Shown: positions 41,125 to 50,061, counted from the stretch's first letter. The stretch: 64,000 nt of DNA from Streptomyces sp. CGMCC 4.7035 (GCF_031583065.1 NZ_CP134053.1:7543001-7607000), one strand, 5' to 3'. The notes: generated from the letters alone by a model not told the origin. Program-made: numbers and translations.

Positions 41125-41916
41125 ATGACCGAAGGTGCAGGGGCCGGTCTGCCGGCCGTGCGGGTGCAGGGGCTCTGGAAGCGGTTCGGGGAGCAGGTCG
41201 CCGTCGGTGGGATCGATCTGGAGTTGCCCGCCGGACGGTTCATCGGGCTCGTCGGGCCGAACGGGGCCGGGAAGACCACCACCCTGTCCATGGTCACCGG
41301 GCTGCTGAGGCCCGACCAGGGCACCGTCGAGGTCGTCGGTCATGACGTGTGGCGTGACCCAGTGCAGGTGAAGGCGCGGATCGGCGTCCTCCCGGAGGGG
41401 CTCCGGCTCTTCGAGCGGCTCTCCGGGCGCGAACTCCTCGCGTACACGGGCCGGCTGCGCGGACTGCCCGGAGCCGAGGTCGACAAGCGGGCCACCCAGC
41501 TCCTCGACGTCCTCGATCTGGCCGGGGCCCAGCACAAGCTCGTCGTCGACTACTCGACCGGCATGCGCAAGAAGATCGGGCTCGCCGCCGCCCTCCTCCA
41601 CAACCCCGAAGTCCTCTTCCTCGACGAGCCGTTCGAGGGGGTCGACCCGGTCTCCGCGCAGACCATCCGCGGCGTCCTGGAGCGGTACACCGCCTCCGGC
41701 GCCACCGTCGTCTTCTCGTCCCACGTCATGGAACTGGTCGAGTCCCTGTGCGACTGGGTGGCGGTCATGGCCGCGGGGCGCATCCGCGCACACGGTCCGC
41801 TCGCCGACGTACGCGGCAGCGCGCCCACCCTCCAGCAGGCTTTCCTGGAACTGGTCGGCGCGCACGGCCGCACCTCCGGCACCGACCTCGACTGGCTCGG
41901 CGGCGGTTCCCGATGA
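41125..41916 (+). CDS. ABC transporter ATP-binding protein
   Basis: 263 residues. Walker A VGPNGAGKTTTLSMVTGLLR (~50-69), signature YSTGMRKKIGLAAALLHNPE (a variant of LSGGQ) and Walker B EVLFLDEPFEGVDPVSAQTI, with switch His in SSHVMELVE. Typical of CcmA/NatA-type exporters. The last four bases overlap the permease start (ATGA at 41913). Confidence 0.93.
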   Translation: MTEGAGAGLPAVRVQGLWKRFGEQVAVGGIDLELPAGRFIGLVGPNGAGKTTTLSMVTGLLRPDQGTVEVVGHDVWRDPVQVKARIGVLPEGLRLFERLSGRELLAYTGRLRGLPGAEVDKRATQLLDVLDLAGAQHKLVVDYSTGMRKKIGLAAALLHNPEVLFLDEPFEGVDPVSAQTIRGVLERYTASGATVVFSSHVMELVESLCDWVAVMAAGRIRAHGPLADVRGSAPTLQQAFLELVGAHGRTSGTDLDWLGGGSR

Positions 41917-43526
41917 AGGAAACCGCCGACACCACCGGCATCACCGGCATCACCGGGGTCGTCGTACGGCTGAAGCTGTCCCTGCTACGCAACGGGCTGC
42001 GGCAGTCCGCCGGGCGGCGGGCCGCGTACCTCGCGTCCTGCGTCGTCGTGCTCCTGTTCGCCGCCCTTCAGCTGATCGGCCTGATCGTGCTGCGCGGCAA
42101 CGCGCACGCCGCCGGCGTCGCGGTGCTGCTGGTAGCGGTCCTGACGCTCGGCTGGGCGGTGATGCCGCTGTTCTTCCCCAGCGGCGACGAGACGCTCGAC
42201 CCGACCCGCCTGGTGATGCTGCCGCTGCGCCCGGGTCCCCTCGTACGGGCCCTGCTGACGGCGTCCCTGGTCGGCATCGGCCCGCTGTTCACCCTCTGCC
42301 TGGTCACCGGTTCGGCGATCTCCGTGGCGCACGGGGCGGCGGCGTACGGCACCGCCGTCGTCGCCGTCGTGCTCGCGCTGCTGGTCTGTGTGGCGTTCGC
42401 ACGGGCCGTCGCCGCCGCCAACATCCGGCTCCTGACCAGCCGCAAGGGCCGCGACCTCGCCCTCCTGAGCGGACTCGTCGTCGCGATCGGCGCGCAACTC
42501 GTCAACTTCGGCGTGCAGCGGCTTGGTTCGGCCGGGCTGGACCGGCTGGACCCGGTGGAGGCCGTCCTGCGCTGGGTGCCACCCGCCTCCGCGATCGGCG
42601 CGGTCGACTCCGTGAGCAAGGGGTCCTATGGCATCGCAGCCGCCCAACTGGCACTGAGCGCGGGAGCGTTGGCGGCCCTGCTGACCCTGTGGTCGCGCAG
42701 CCTGACCAAGCTGATGACCGCGCCGGACGCGTCCACCCTCCAGACCGCCGAACCCGGCCCCCCGGAGCGCACCTCGACGGGCCTGTCCCGGCTGCTGCCC
42801 GCCGGCCGCACCGGCACGGTCATGGAACGCAGCCTGCGCTATGTGTGGCGCGACCCCAAGACCAAGGCGGCGTGGGTGACCTCGCTCGCCATCGGGCTGA
42901 TCGTGCCGGTCTTCAACGCCCTCCAGGGCACCGGCTCGGTCTACTTCGCCTGCTTCGCGGCCGGCATGCTCGGCATCCAGATGTACAACCAGTTCGGGCA
43001 GGACACGTCCGCGTTCTGGCTGGTCGCGCTGACCATCTCGTCCACCCGGGACGCATACGCCGAACTGCGCGGTCGAGCGCTGGCCCTCCTGCTGATCACA
43101 CTGCCCTACGCCACCCTCGTCACCGTCGTGACGACCGCGCTGCTCGGCGCCTGGCCGAAGCTGCCCGAGGTGCTCGGACTCTCCTTCGCCCTGCTCGGCG
43201 CGATGCTGGCCACCGGTGCCTGGTCCTCGGCCCGCTTCCCGTACTCGATCCCGCAGGAGGGCTACAAGAACGTCGCCCCCGGGCAGGCCGGGCTCGCCTG
43301 GATCTCCATCCTCGGCGGCATGGTCGCCGCGGCCCTGCTGGCCGCGCCCGTGATCGCGGCGACTATCTGGCTGAACGTCGCCGCGGACGGGGACGAGTGG
43401 ACCTGGCTGCTGCTGCCCGCGGGCGCCGCGTACGGGGCGCTGATCACCTTCCTCGGCCTCCGCCTGGCGGCACCGCGCACGGCTCAGCGACTGCCGGAGA
43501 TCCTGGCGGCGGTCAGCAAGGGCTAG
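41913..43526 (+). CDS. ABC-2-type transporter permease
   Basis: 537 residues with about 12 transmembrane helices in two clusters (~30-280 and ~345-530), for example YLASCVVVLLFAALQLIGLI and LLLITLPYATLVTVVTTALL; a polar loop around TAEPGPPERTSTGLSR separates them. Together with the ATPase it forms a complete exporter; substrate unknown. A PYSIPQEGYKNVAPGQAGL segment near the C-terminus is characteristic of this actinobacterial group. Confidence 0.88.
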   Translation: MKETADTTGITGITGVVVRLKLSLLRNGLRQSAGRRAAYLASCVVVLLFAALQLIGLIVLRGNAHAAGVAVLLVAVLTLGWAVMPLFFPSGDETLDPTRLVMLPLRPGPLVRALLTASLVGIGPLFTLCLVTGSAISVAHGAAAYGTAVVAVVLALLVCVAFARAVAAANIRLLTSRKGRDLALLSGLVVAIGAQLVNFGVQRLGSAGLDRLDPVEAVLRWVPPASAIGAVDSVSKGSYGIAAAQLALSAGALAALLTLWSRSLTKLMTAPDASTLQTAEPGPPERTSTGLSRLLPAGRTGTVMERSLRYVWRDPKTKAAWVTSLAIGLIVPVFNALQGTGSVYFACFAAGMLGIQMYNQFGQDTSAFWLVALTISSTRDAYAELRGRALALLLITLPYATLVTVVTTALLGAWPKLPEVLGLSFALLGAMLATGAWSSARFPYSIPQEGYKNVAPGQAGLAWISILGGMVAAALLAAPVIAATIWLNVAADGDEWTWLLLPAGAAYGALITFLGLRLAAPRTAQRLPEILAAVSKG

Positions 43527-43714
43527 GTGTACCGCCCAGGCAGCCAGGTCGGCGAAGGCTGAGTGGGCCAGGAGGGACGGAAATCCCGGGTACAACGATT
43601 TCGCCCAATCTTTTGGGAAGCAGATGTGGGCTGCGTCACGTTCGAGTTGAATGATGGCGAGTGAGCGAACGAACGCGCCGTACGTGCGGACGCAGCAGCC
43701 TGCAGGGGGTCCAG

Positions 43715-45106
43715 GTGAGTGCTTCCCGGCGTAGTGGGACCACGGACGAGCTGGGCCCGGGCGAGCCGGAGCGGGACGGTTCGGACCTTCTTGCCGCGCT
43801 CCTCGACGGGATGGACGCGGCCCTGTGCGCCTTCGACGCCGATGGGGTCGTGACCCATTGGAACCGGGAGGCCGAGCGGATTCTCGGGTGGTCCGCCGCC
43901 GAGGCCGTGGGACGGCGCGGATTCGCCGGCTGGGCCGTGCGGACCGCCGACGCGTCGGAGGTCGAGGCGCGGCTCATGTCCGCGATGGCGGCCCCCGGAC
44001 GGCAGGTGCACGAGTTCGCGCTGCTCACCAAAGAGGGCGGACGGGTACTCGTACGGACCCAGTCCGCGGCGGTGCGGGGGCCCGACGGCAAGCCGGCCGG
44101 GGTCTACTGCGCCTTCAGCGAGGTCCACGCACAGATCGATCTGGAGCGGTCCATCGCGCTGAGCGAGGCGCTGTTCGAGGACGCCAGCTGGGGTGTCGTG
44201 CTCGTGGACGCCGATCTGCGGCCGGCCGTCGTCAACGCCCACGCGGCACGGGCGCTCGGCATCGGACGCACGGCCGTGCTCGGGCGGCCCCTCGGGGACC
44301 TGCTCTCCCAGGGCGTCGAGGAACTGGAGAGCGCGCTGACCCATGTGCTCGCCGAAGGCGCCCCACCCGCTCCGGCCGAGATGTGGGTGAGCGTACGGAC
44401 CGCGGAGGGCGAGAAGCGGCGGTGCTGGCGCAGCGGCTTCCTGCGGCTGTCCTCACCGCTCGCGGAAGAACCGGTTCCACTGGGCGTGGGCTGGCTGTTC
44501 CAGGACGTCACCGAGGCCAAGCAGGGGGAACAGGAGGCGGCGCTGCTGCGCTTCCGCTCCCACCAGTTGCACCGCGCCGCGCGGGCCGCCGCCGAGTGCG
44601 AGGACCCGGGGGAGGCGGCCACCGTCCATCTGGACTTCGCGCTCGCCGGGTTCGCCGACCACGCGCTGATCGACCGGGTGGCGGGCGGTTCGGTGGCGGA
44701 CGGGGAGGGTCCGGTACGGCTGGTACGGGCCGCCGAGACACCGTCCGGTGCGCCCGGGCCGAGCGTGCTCGCCGGGAAGGCGGGGCTGCCCGTGCGGTAC
44801 GGCGAAGGGCATCCGGCCCTCCAGTGCGTGGAGCGCGCCGGATCCGTACGCGCCGGCGCGGGCGATGTCGCCCCGGAGCGGGCACGGGAGTGGGCGCTCG
44901 CCCGGCAGTGGCCCGCGGACGCGGTGTACGCGCTGTGCACCGTGCTGCGCAGCCGTGGGCGGACGCTGGGGGTGGTGACGTTCCTGCGGGCGGCCGGGCG
45001 CAGCCAGTTCGAGCGGGCGGATGCGGTGTACGGGGAGGATGTGGCGGTACGGATCGCTGCCGCGTTGGACTTGGGCGATCAGGTGAAGCCCATGCCGGAG
45101 GTGTAG
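43715..45106 (+). CDS. PAS/GAF-domain sensory protein
   Basis: 463 residues. First PAS around CAFDADGVVTHWNREAERIL (~35-54) with the PAC-like segment EFALLTKEGGRVLVRTQS; second PAS from WGVVLVDADLRPAVVNAHAA (~150-169); C-terminal GAF-like domain. No kinase, phosphatase, HTH or cyclase output domain is seen, so it presumably acts through a partner protein. GTG 43715 is preferred (GGGGG 5 bases upstream); an in-frame earlier start at 43661 adds 18 basic residues. Confidence 0.8.
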   Translation: MSASRRSGTTDELGPGEPERDGSDLLAALLDGMDAALCAFDADGVVTHWNREAERILGWSAAEAVGRRGFAGWAVRTADASEVEARLMSAMAAPGRQVHEFALLTKEGGRVLVRTQSAAVRGPDGKPAGVYCAFSEVHAQIDLERSIALSEALFEDASWGVVLVDADLRPAVVNAHAARALGIGRTAVLGRPLGDLLSQGVEELESALTHVLAEGAPPAPAEMWVSVRTAEGEKRRCWRSGFLRLSSPLAEEPVPLGVGWLFQDVTEAKQGEQEAALLRFRSHQLHRAARAAAECEDPGEAATVHLDFALAGFADHALIDRVAGGSVADGEGPVRLVRAAETPSGAPGPSVLAGKAGLPVRYGEGHPALQCVERAGSVRAGAGDVAPERAREWALARQWPADAVYALCTVLRSRGRTLGVVTFLRAAGRSQFERADAVYGEDVAVRIAAALDLGDQVKPMPEV

Positions 45107-45194
45107 GCACCCAAGGTGGTGTCACCCTCGGTGCGGAGGCGCCCGGCGTCGGGGCGGGCCGGGGTGGGTTTCGCTTACCGGCGCTGGCAGGTTG

Positions 45195-45230
45195 CCTCCC
45201 CCAAGCTCTTCGAGCAGGGGGTACCCCCAG
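45195..45230. repeat. Dispersed hairpin element B, copy 2
   Basis: CCTCCCCCAAGCTCTTCGAG then CAGGGGGTACCCCCAG. Same stem as the 21289 copy with one extra base before ACCCCC. It is followed by a second hairpin-forming run (CTGGGGGTCCCCCCAG) around 45248-45263. Confidence 0.75.
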
Positions 45231-45304
45231 CGCCCACCCGTGCCGCCCTGGGGGTCCCCCCAGGCCCTTAAGGCACTGGGGGAGGCACGACTGCCCGCAG
45301 CCAG

Positions 45305-45350
45305 ACGGCTACGACGGCTAGGGCTGCTACGACGGCTAGGGCTGCTACGA
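45305..45350. repeat. 18-bp tandem repeat
   Basis: GCTACGACGGCTAGGGCT repeats about two and a half times, ending just before the stop of the SIS gene at 45355. Confidence 0.8.
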
Positions 45351-45354
45351 CCTA

Positions 45355-46143
45355 CTACGCCTGGTGGTAGAAGATCCGGTCCCCGTACTCCCGGAAAACC
45401 CGGGCGTTCCACTCGTGGCCGCCGTCCACGTTGCCCGACCTCAGGAGGGGCGGTTCGATGCCTCGGTCCGCGAGGGTCGTCGCGGCCGTGGCCATGACCG
45501 CCTGGAGCAGGGCCGTGGTGACGACCGTGGAGGCGGGCGCGAAGGGGGCGGGGATGGCGTCCAGACGGAGTTCCGCGTCACCCACCGCGATCTTCGAGTC
45601 GAGGACGATGTCGCAGTGGTCCTTGAGGTACGTACCGGACGCGTGCCGCGATTTCGTCTCCGCCGCGTACGCCACCGACGTCACGCCGATGACCTTGATG
45701 CCGAGGGCGCGGGCGTGCACCGCCATCTCCACGGGCAGCGCGTTGCGGCCGGACAGAGAGATGATCACCAGCAGATCACCGGATCGGAGCGGGCTGGTGT
45801 CGAGGACCGCGCTCGCCAAGCCGTCGACCCGCTCCAGGGCGGACCCCAGCGTCGCCGGCATGACATCCACGCCGACGGCCCCGGGCACCGCGAGCAGGTT
45901 CATCAGGGCGAGGCCGCCCGCGCGGTAGACCAGGTCCTGTGCGGCCAGCGAGGAGTGTCCGGCGCCGAAGGCGAACAGCCGGCCGCCGGAGGCGACGGTG
46001 TCCGCGATCAGGGTGCCGGCCGCCGCGATCGTCTCCGCGTCCTCGTCCCGCGCCCGCTGCAGCAGCCCGATCGCCGCGTCGAAGAACCGCCGGGCCGGCT
46101 CGCTCCCGCCGTGCGGCTCCCCGTCCTTCGGCTCCTCGCTCAT
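45355..46143 (-). CDS. SIS-domain sugar-phosphate-binding protein
   Basis: 262 residues. SIS phosphosugar-binding signatures: FAFGAGHSSLAAQDLVYRAG and LLVIISLSGRNALPVEMAVH, then LGIKVIGVTSVAYAAE. Candidate roles are isomerase, etherase-like or regulator for amino-sugar phosphates (the NagB/AgaS/MurQ groups share the fold); no catalytic residue set is complete enough to decide. Divergent from the DtxR-family gene, 287 bases between starts. Confidence 0.85.
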   Translation of the reverse strand: MSEEPKDGEPHGGSEPARRFFDAAIGLLQRARDEDAETIAAAGTLIADTVASGGRLFAFGAGHSSLAAQDLVYRAGGLALMNLLAVPGAVGVDVMPATLGSALERVDGLASAVLDTSPLRSGDLLVIISLSGRNALPVEMAVHARALGIKVIGVTSVAYAAETKSRHASGTYLKDHCDIVLDSKIAVGDAELRLDAIPAPFAPASTVVTTALLQAVMATAATTLADRGIEPPLLRSGNVDGGHEWNARVFREYGDRIFYHQA

Positions 46144-46430
46144 CGGCTACGCCCCTTCGAAGTGTCGGCGCCGACGCCCCATGACGGCCCGTGTCGCGGA
46201 TCACGTTGCGGTCTGGACCAGTGGGATGTCAATACGGCCTCGCCGAAGTCCGGGGCGTTGATCCACGGGCTGCGCCCGGCGCCGCCCAGTACCCCGTCGC
46301 ACCGTCTCGTAATCCCTGGTTTCATCGCCGCGCCCCGGTTGTCAGTGGGATGCGTCAGAATTGGTGCAGGGCCAGCGCACAAGCCGGTGAGCCGTGGAGC
46401 CTCCGGCAGATCTCTTATCGAGGGGCACGT

Positions 46431-47123
46431 ATGTCCGGACTGATCGACACCACGGAGATGTATCTCCGCACCATCCTCGAGCTGGAAGAGGAAGGCGTGG
46501 TCCCGATGCGCGCCCGCATCGCCGAGCGGCTCGACCAGAGCGGTCCGACGGTCAGCCAGACGGTGGCGCGAATGGAGCGCGACGGCCTGGTGTCGGTCGC
46601 CGCGGACCGTCATCTGGAGCTGACGGACGAGGGCCGCCGCCTGGCGACCCGCGTGATGCGCAAGCACCGCCTCGCCGAATGCCTGCTGGTCGACGTGATC
46701 GGGCTGGAGTGGGAGCAGGTGCACGCCGAGGCGTGTCGCTGGGAACACGTGATGAGCGAGGCGGTCGAGCGCCGCGTCCTGGAGCTGCTGCGCCACCCCA
46801 CCGAGTCGCCGTACGGGAACCCGATCCCGGGCCTGGAGGAGCTGGGCGAGAAGGACGGCGCGGACCCGTTCCTGGACGAGAGCATGGTGTCGCTGGCCGA
46901 GCTGGACCCGGGCGCCGACGGCAAGACGGTCGTCGTACGGCGCATCGGCGAGCCCATCCAGACGGACGCGCAGCTGATGTACACGCTGCGGCGGGCGGGC
47001 GTGCAGCCCGGCTCGGTGGTCAGCGTGACGGAGTCCGCGGGCGGCGTCCTGGTCGGCAGCGGCGGCGAGGCGGCCGAGCTGGAGGCGGACATCGCGTCCC
47101 ACGTCTTCGTGGCCAAGCGCTGA
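46431..47123 (+). CDS. DtxR/IdeR-family metal-dependent transcriptional regulator
   Basis: 230 residues. Winged HTH (IAERLDQSGPTVSQTVARME), metal-binding/dimer domain with the ligands in EMYLRTILELEEEG (Met) and VHAEACRWEHVMSEA (His, Glu, Cys, His) and KHRLAE, and a C-terminal SH3-like domain (~150-230). All ligands of DtxR-type Fe(II) sites are kept. It probably represses iron-uptake and siderophore genes. GAGGGG precedes ATG 46431. No DtxR box (TTAGG-type) is seen near it, so autoregulation is not evident. Confidence 0.92.
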   Translation: MSGLIDTTEMYLRTILELEEEGVVPMRARIAERLDQSGPTVSQTVARMERDGLVSVAADRHLELTDEGRRLATRVMRKHRLAECLLVDVIGLEWEQVHAEACRWEHVMSEAVERRVLELLRHPTESPYGNPIPGLEELGEKDGADPFLDESMVSLAELDPGADGKTVVVRRIGEPIQTDAQLMYTLRRAGVQPGSVVSVTESAGGVLVGSGGEAAELEADIASHVFVAKR

Positions 47124-47359
47124 AGCGCGGCGCCGCCACTTCGTGGCCGCGTCGACCCCGGTGACTCAGGGGGCAGTTGTGATGGTTCCGCGGTCCTACT
47201 GAAACCAAGATTCAGTGGGCGGAATCGCAGCGCCCGGGCCGTTCGCATGCGAGGCTGTCGCATGAGGCATATGACCTGAGGGCTCTTGGCCGGAATGTGA
47301 CAGCGATGTCACCTGGCCGGGAAGGGGGCGGGGAGGATGTGCCGTAGAGACGTGGAGAG

Positions 47360-47383
47360 CCCCGGCGCCCAAGGGCGCCGGGG
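47360..47383 (+). terminator. Hairpin terminator
   Basis: CCCCGGCGCCC and GGGCGCCGGGG are a perfect inverted repeat with only AA between, about 235 bases after the DtxR-family stop; the real loop is likely CCAAGG. Confidence 0.6.
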
Positions 47384-47552
47384 CCTGTCCTCCCCTGTTC
47401 TGACCCGGAGCCCCGAGCTCTCAGGGTCATCCCCCTCGGACCGTTTTTCCCCGAGCGGTCCGCCTCCCGCAGAAGATCTCCCCCCGGAGGCGACGGCCAA
47501 TCCTCGGGGGAGGTCACTCGAAGGAGGGGTGTTGCCGCCAGAAACAGCGTTT

Positions 47553-47568
47553 TCGAATAGCCATTCGA
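47553..47568. promoter_or_regulatory. SOS/LexA-like box
   Basis: TCGAATAGCCATTCGA: perfect 6-bp arms with four bases between. Actinobacterial and Bacillus-type LexA boxes read TCGAAC-N4-GTTCGA, so it differs by one symmetric base per arm. It lies 162 bases before the hydrolase start, just upstream of GATAGCGT, which could be a -10 region. Confidence 0.45.
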
Positions 47569-47729
47569 TAGCGTGGGGATGAAGCAACACTCCGGGCCGG
47601 CGGTGACCGGCAACATCCGGCAGGAGCAGCAGGAGCAGCAGCACGACAGCGGCAGTACGACGAGCGCGTGGACCGGCCTACTCGAATGGGAGCGAGCGGT
47701 CCGAACGAAGCCAGGGGGGTGCCAGGACG

Positions 47730-48590
47730 ATGGTGCGGCGCATCGACGTGACCGGAGCGGGCGGCTTACGCCTCGCTGCGTGGGAGTTCGCGGATCCCCT
47801 CAAGACCGGAGAGGGCGAAGGGGCGGCGAGCGTGCTGTTATTGCACGGACTCATGGGCCGCGCCTCGCACTGGGCGTCCACCGCCCGCTGGCTCTCCGAG
47901 CGGCACCGCGCCGTCGCGCTCGACCAGCGCGGCCACGGCCAGAGCGACAAGCCCCCCAAGGGTGAGTACACCCGTGAGGCCTACGTCGACGACGCCGAGG
48001 CCGCTCTCGAACAGCTCGGCCTCGCCCCCGCCGTCCTCATCGGCCACGCCATGGGCGCCCTCACCGCCTGGCAGCTCGCCGCCAAGCGCCCCGACCTGGT
48101 GCGCGGCCTGATCATCTGCGATATGCGCGCCTCCGCGCTCGGCGCCGCCTCGCAGCGCGAGTGGGAGGACTGGTTCAAGTCCTGGCCCCTCCCCTTCGCC
48201 ACCCTCGCCGACGTACGGAAGTGGTTCGGCGAGGACGACCCCTGGGTGGAACGCCCCAACCCGGCCCGCGGCGAGTTCTACGCCGAGGTGATGGCCGAGT
48301 CCGAGGACGGCTGGCGCCCCGTCTTCGAACCGGAGCAGATGCTGAAATCCCGCCAGACCTGGGTCTACGACGCCCACTGGGAGGAACTGACCCAGGTCCG
48401 GTGCCCGGCCCTGGTCGTACGCGGCCTGGACGGCGAACTGGGCCGCGCGGAGGCCCAGGAAATGGTCCGCGTCCTCCCCCACGGCCAGTACGCGGAGGTC
48501 GCCGACGCCGGCCACCTCGTCCACTACGACCAGCCGGAGGCGTGGCGCGCGGCGGTCGAACCGTTTCTGGATGGGGTGCTCACGCCATGA
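47730..48590 (+). CDS. Alpha/beta-hydrolase-fold protein with nucleophile Ser replaced by Ala
   Basis: 286 residues, close to the usual length. Oxyanion-hole region LLLHGLMGRASHW, then the nucleophile elbow reads VLIGHAMGALTAWQ, where GHSMG is expected: residue 107 is Ala (GCC at 48048-48050). The catalytic His (DAGHLVHYDQPEAW) and an acidic residue (VRGLDGELG) remain. The protein may be catalytically dead, a binding protein, or use a cofactor-free mechanism. ATG 47730 follows AGGGGGGTG at 47714-47722. Confidence 0.85.
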   Translation: MVRRIDVTGAGGLRLAAWEFADPLKTGEGEGAASVLLLHGLMGRASHWASTARWLSERHRAVALDQRGHGQSDKPPKGEYTREAYVDDAEAALEQLGLAPAVLIGHAMGALTAWQLAAKRPDLVRGLIICDMRASALGAASQREWEDWFKSWPLPFATLADVRKWFGEDDPWVERPNPARGEFYAEVMAESEDGWRPVFEPEQMLKSRQTWVYDAHWEELTQVRCPALVVRGLDGELGRAEAQEMVRVLPHGQYAEVADAGHLVHYDQPEAWRAAVEPFLDGVLTP

Positions 48591-48670
48591 AAGCCCTGGT
48601 GGGGGCGATTGTGACGGCCCACTGCGATCCGCTGCGACCGCGCTCTCGAAAAACCCGCGAAAAAACTGGT

Positions 48671-48699
48671 TGATTCGCTTCCGACCGCTTCTTAAGGTG
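48671..48699 (+). promoter_or_regulatory. Housekeeping-type promoter
   Basis: TTGATT (48671-48676), 17-base spacer, TAAGGT (48694-48699). It would start RNA near 48706, just before the ribosome site of the 12-codon ORF. Confidence 0.55.
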
Positions 48700-48731
48700 T
48701 GGGCTACACGAGAAGGGAGGTGGTTCGGCAG

Positions 48732-48770
48732 ATGTATGAGAACCGGACGCGTGAGGTGACTGCGGGCTAG
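48732..48770 (+). CDS. Possible 12-residue peptide (short ORF) in a free-standing transcript
   Basis: ATG to TAG encoding MYENRTREVTAG, preceded by a strong AAGGGAGG (48714-48721) ten bases upstream and by a good promoter. The frame stays open after TAG to 48963, but this can be chance. With the cruciform terminator at 48852-48920 it makes a mini transcription unit of about 215 bases. The peptide has no known counterpart to me; the unit could equally be a small RNA. Confidence 0.4.
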   Translation: MYENRTREVTAG

Positions 48771-48851
48771 CGGCTCGCCACCACACCATGTGCGGTGCCG
48801 GACCAGCGCTTGACAGAAGCGCGCAGCCGGCCCAATCCCAAGCAGTCACCC

Positions 48852-48920
48852 GACCCGCGAGCTCGCCGGTACGTCCGGCCGGCTCCCCGCCGTCAGGCGG
48901 GGAACCCGAGCTCGCGGGTC
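48852..48920 (+). terminator. Two-arm (nested hairpin) terminator
   Basis: Outer arms GACCCGCGAGCTCG and CGAGCTCGCGGGTC (perfect 14 bp, 48852-48865 and 48907-48920) enclose a second perfect stem TCCCCGCC-GTCA-GGCGGGGA (48884-48903). A T-containing tail (TCTGCGTTTT) follows. Being palindromic it may also end pdxH on the other strand. Confidence 0.7.
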
Positions 48921-48954
48921 GTCTGCGTTTTCGGGTCGATCACGGCCCGACCGC

Positions 48955-49737
48955 TCAGGGGCTGAGCCGCTCCACCCGCCACGTCCCGTCCGGCTCCGCG
49001 ACGTAGCGGAGGCGGTCGTGGAGGCGGTTGGTGCGGCCCTGCCAGAATTCGACCGTCCGGGGGGCGATCCGGAAGCCGCCCCAGTTCGGGGGTACCGGGA
49101 CCTGGCTGCCCTCGGGGTAGCGGGCGCTCAGCTCCTCGTAGGACGCGTCCAGCTCGGCGCGGGAGAGGATGACCGAGGACTGGGCGCTGGCCCAGGCGCC
49201 GAGCTGGGAGCCGTGCGGCCGGGTGCGGAAGTAGGCGGCGGTCTCGTCGCGGCCGGTGCGGCGGGCGGTGCCGGTGACGATCACCTGGCGGGCCATGGGG
49301 TGCCAGGGGAAGAGCAGGGAGACATGGGGGTTGGCCGCCAGCTCCCGGGCCTTGCGGGAGTCGTAGTTGGTGTAGAAGACGAAGCCCTGTTCGTCGTACT
49401 GCTTCATGAGGACCGTGCGTGAGCTGGGGCGTCCCTCGGTGTCCGCCGTGGAGACGATCATGGCGTTCGGCTCGTAGATCATTCCCGCCAGCGAGGCCTG
49501 TGCGGCCTGTTTGAACCAGCGGGCGAACTGGTCCATGGGGTGGGGGGCGAGCGACGGCTCGTCGAGTCCCTCGGCGCGGTAGTGCGCGCGCATCGCGGCG
49601 GGGTCGGGAGCCAGGTCCTGGACGGGACCTTCGGCCGCGCGTTCGACGATGGGTTCGAGGACGGGCTCCTCGGTGGACTTCGCCGAGGGGTGGGCGGTGG
49701 GTTCGGGTGCGGGGTCGTCCTGGTGGCGGTCGGTCAC
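48955..49737 (-). CDS. pdxH: Pyridoxamine/pyridoxine 5'-phosphate oxidase
   Basis: 260 residues. After a ~45-residue acidic Pro/Glu-rich extension comes the full Pdx[81 protein letters not shown] and the C-terminal [15 protein letters not shown] signature. It oxidises PNP/PMP to pyridoxal phosphate with FMN and oxygen. GTG 49737; an internal ATG at residue 49 would give typical length. Divergent from citrate synthase. Confidence 0.95.
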   Translation of the reverse strand: MTDRHQDDPAPEPTAHPSAKSTEEPVLEPIVERAAEGPVQDLAPDPAAMRAHYRAEGLDEPSLAPHPMDQFARWFKQAAQASLAGMIYEPNAMIVSTADTEGRPSSRTVLMKQYDEQGFVFYTNYDSRKARELAANPHVSLLFPWHPMARQVIVTGTARRTGRDETAAYFRTRPHGSQLGAWASAQSSVILSRAELDASYEELSARYPEGSQVPVPPNWGGFRIAPRTVEFWQGRTNRLHDRLRYVAEPDGTWRVERLSP

Positions 49738-50061
49738 GCCGTCATCTTGCCGTACGCACCTGGGGTGCGGTTCATCACTGCGTGGCACTGAGTGCCGCTT
49801 CCTCTCCCCAAAGGTGGCACTCAGAGATATCGTGCTGATGCCGGTCGGGTTGGGTGACCGCCGACCGATCGGGGCATCACCGGAGTGACCGTTTCGGACC
49901 GCGAGTTTTCGAGAATCGACCGATTGACGACCGTGGAGCCGGGCGGCAGACCTTCCCGCAGCTGACGTCCGCCACCCCATCCGTCCCACTGGGCCCGTGG
50001 ACGCGGGCCGACAGGATCCCCACAGACCCCATCCGCCGCACACATCACGAGGAGCCGCCTG
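49738..50061. other. Divergent region pdxH / citrate synthase with GGCACT palindrome
   Basis: 324 bases. GGCACTGAGTGCC (49784-49796) is a perfect 13-bp palindrome and GTGGCACTCAG (49814-49824) a direct partial copy 30 bases on. They sit about 50-80 bases from the pdxH start and 240 from citrate synthase. GAGGAG near 50048 is the citrate synthase ribosome site. Confidence 0.45.

Larger units (their letters stand above)
47124..47729. other. Intergenic region between dtxR-type and hydrolase genes
   Basis: 606 bases without a supported gene. It contains the hairpin at 47360-47383 and the SOS-like box at 47553-47568. A Glu/Gln-rich reading frame from ATG 47578 soon loses coding character. Confidence 0.5.

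Noticed and set aside
46144..46430. DtxR/IdeR box controlling the SIS/DtxR divergent promoters
   Set aside because: No TTAGGTTAG-like sequence with acceptable symmetry was found on either strand.
47337..47582. 81-codon plus frame starting at the hairpin terminator
   Set aside because: Begins inside a terminator stem and has no ribosome site; Ser/Pro-rich chance frame.
48771..48965. Read-through extension of the 12-codon ORF past TAG
   Set aside because: The open frame is the length expected by chance at this GC and runs through the terminator stems into the pdxH antisense.
49783..49800. Sigma-54-type promoter (TGGCAC ... TTGC)
   Set aside because: Streptomyces lack sigma-54, spacing is wrong, and the bases belong to a symmetric palindrome.
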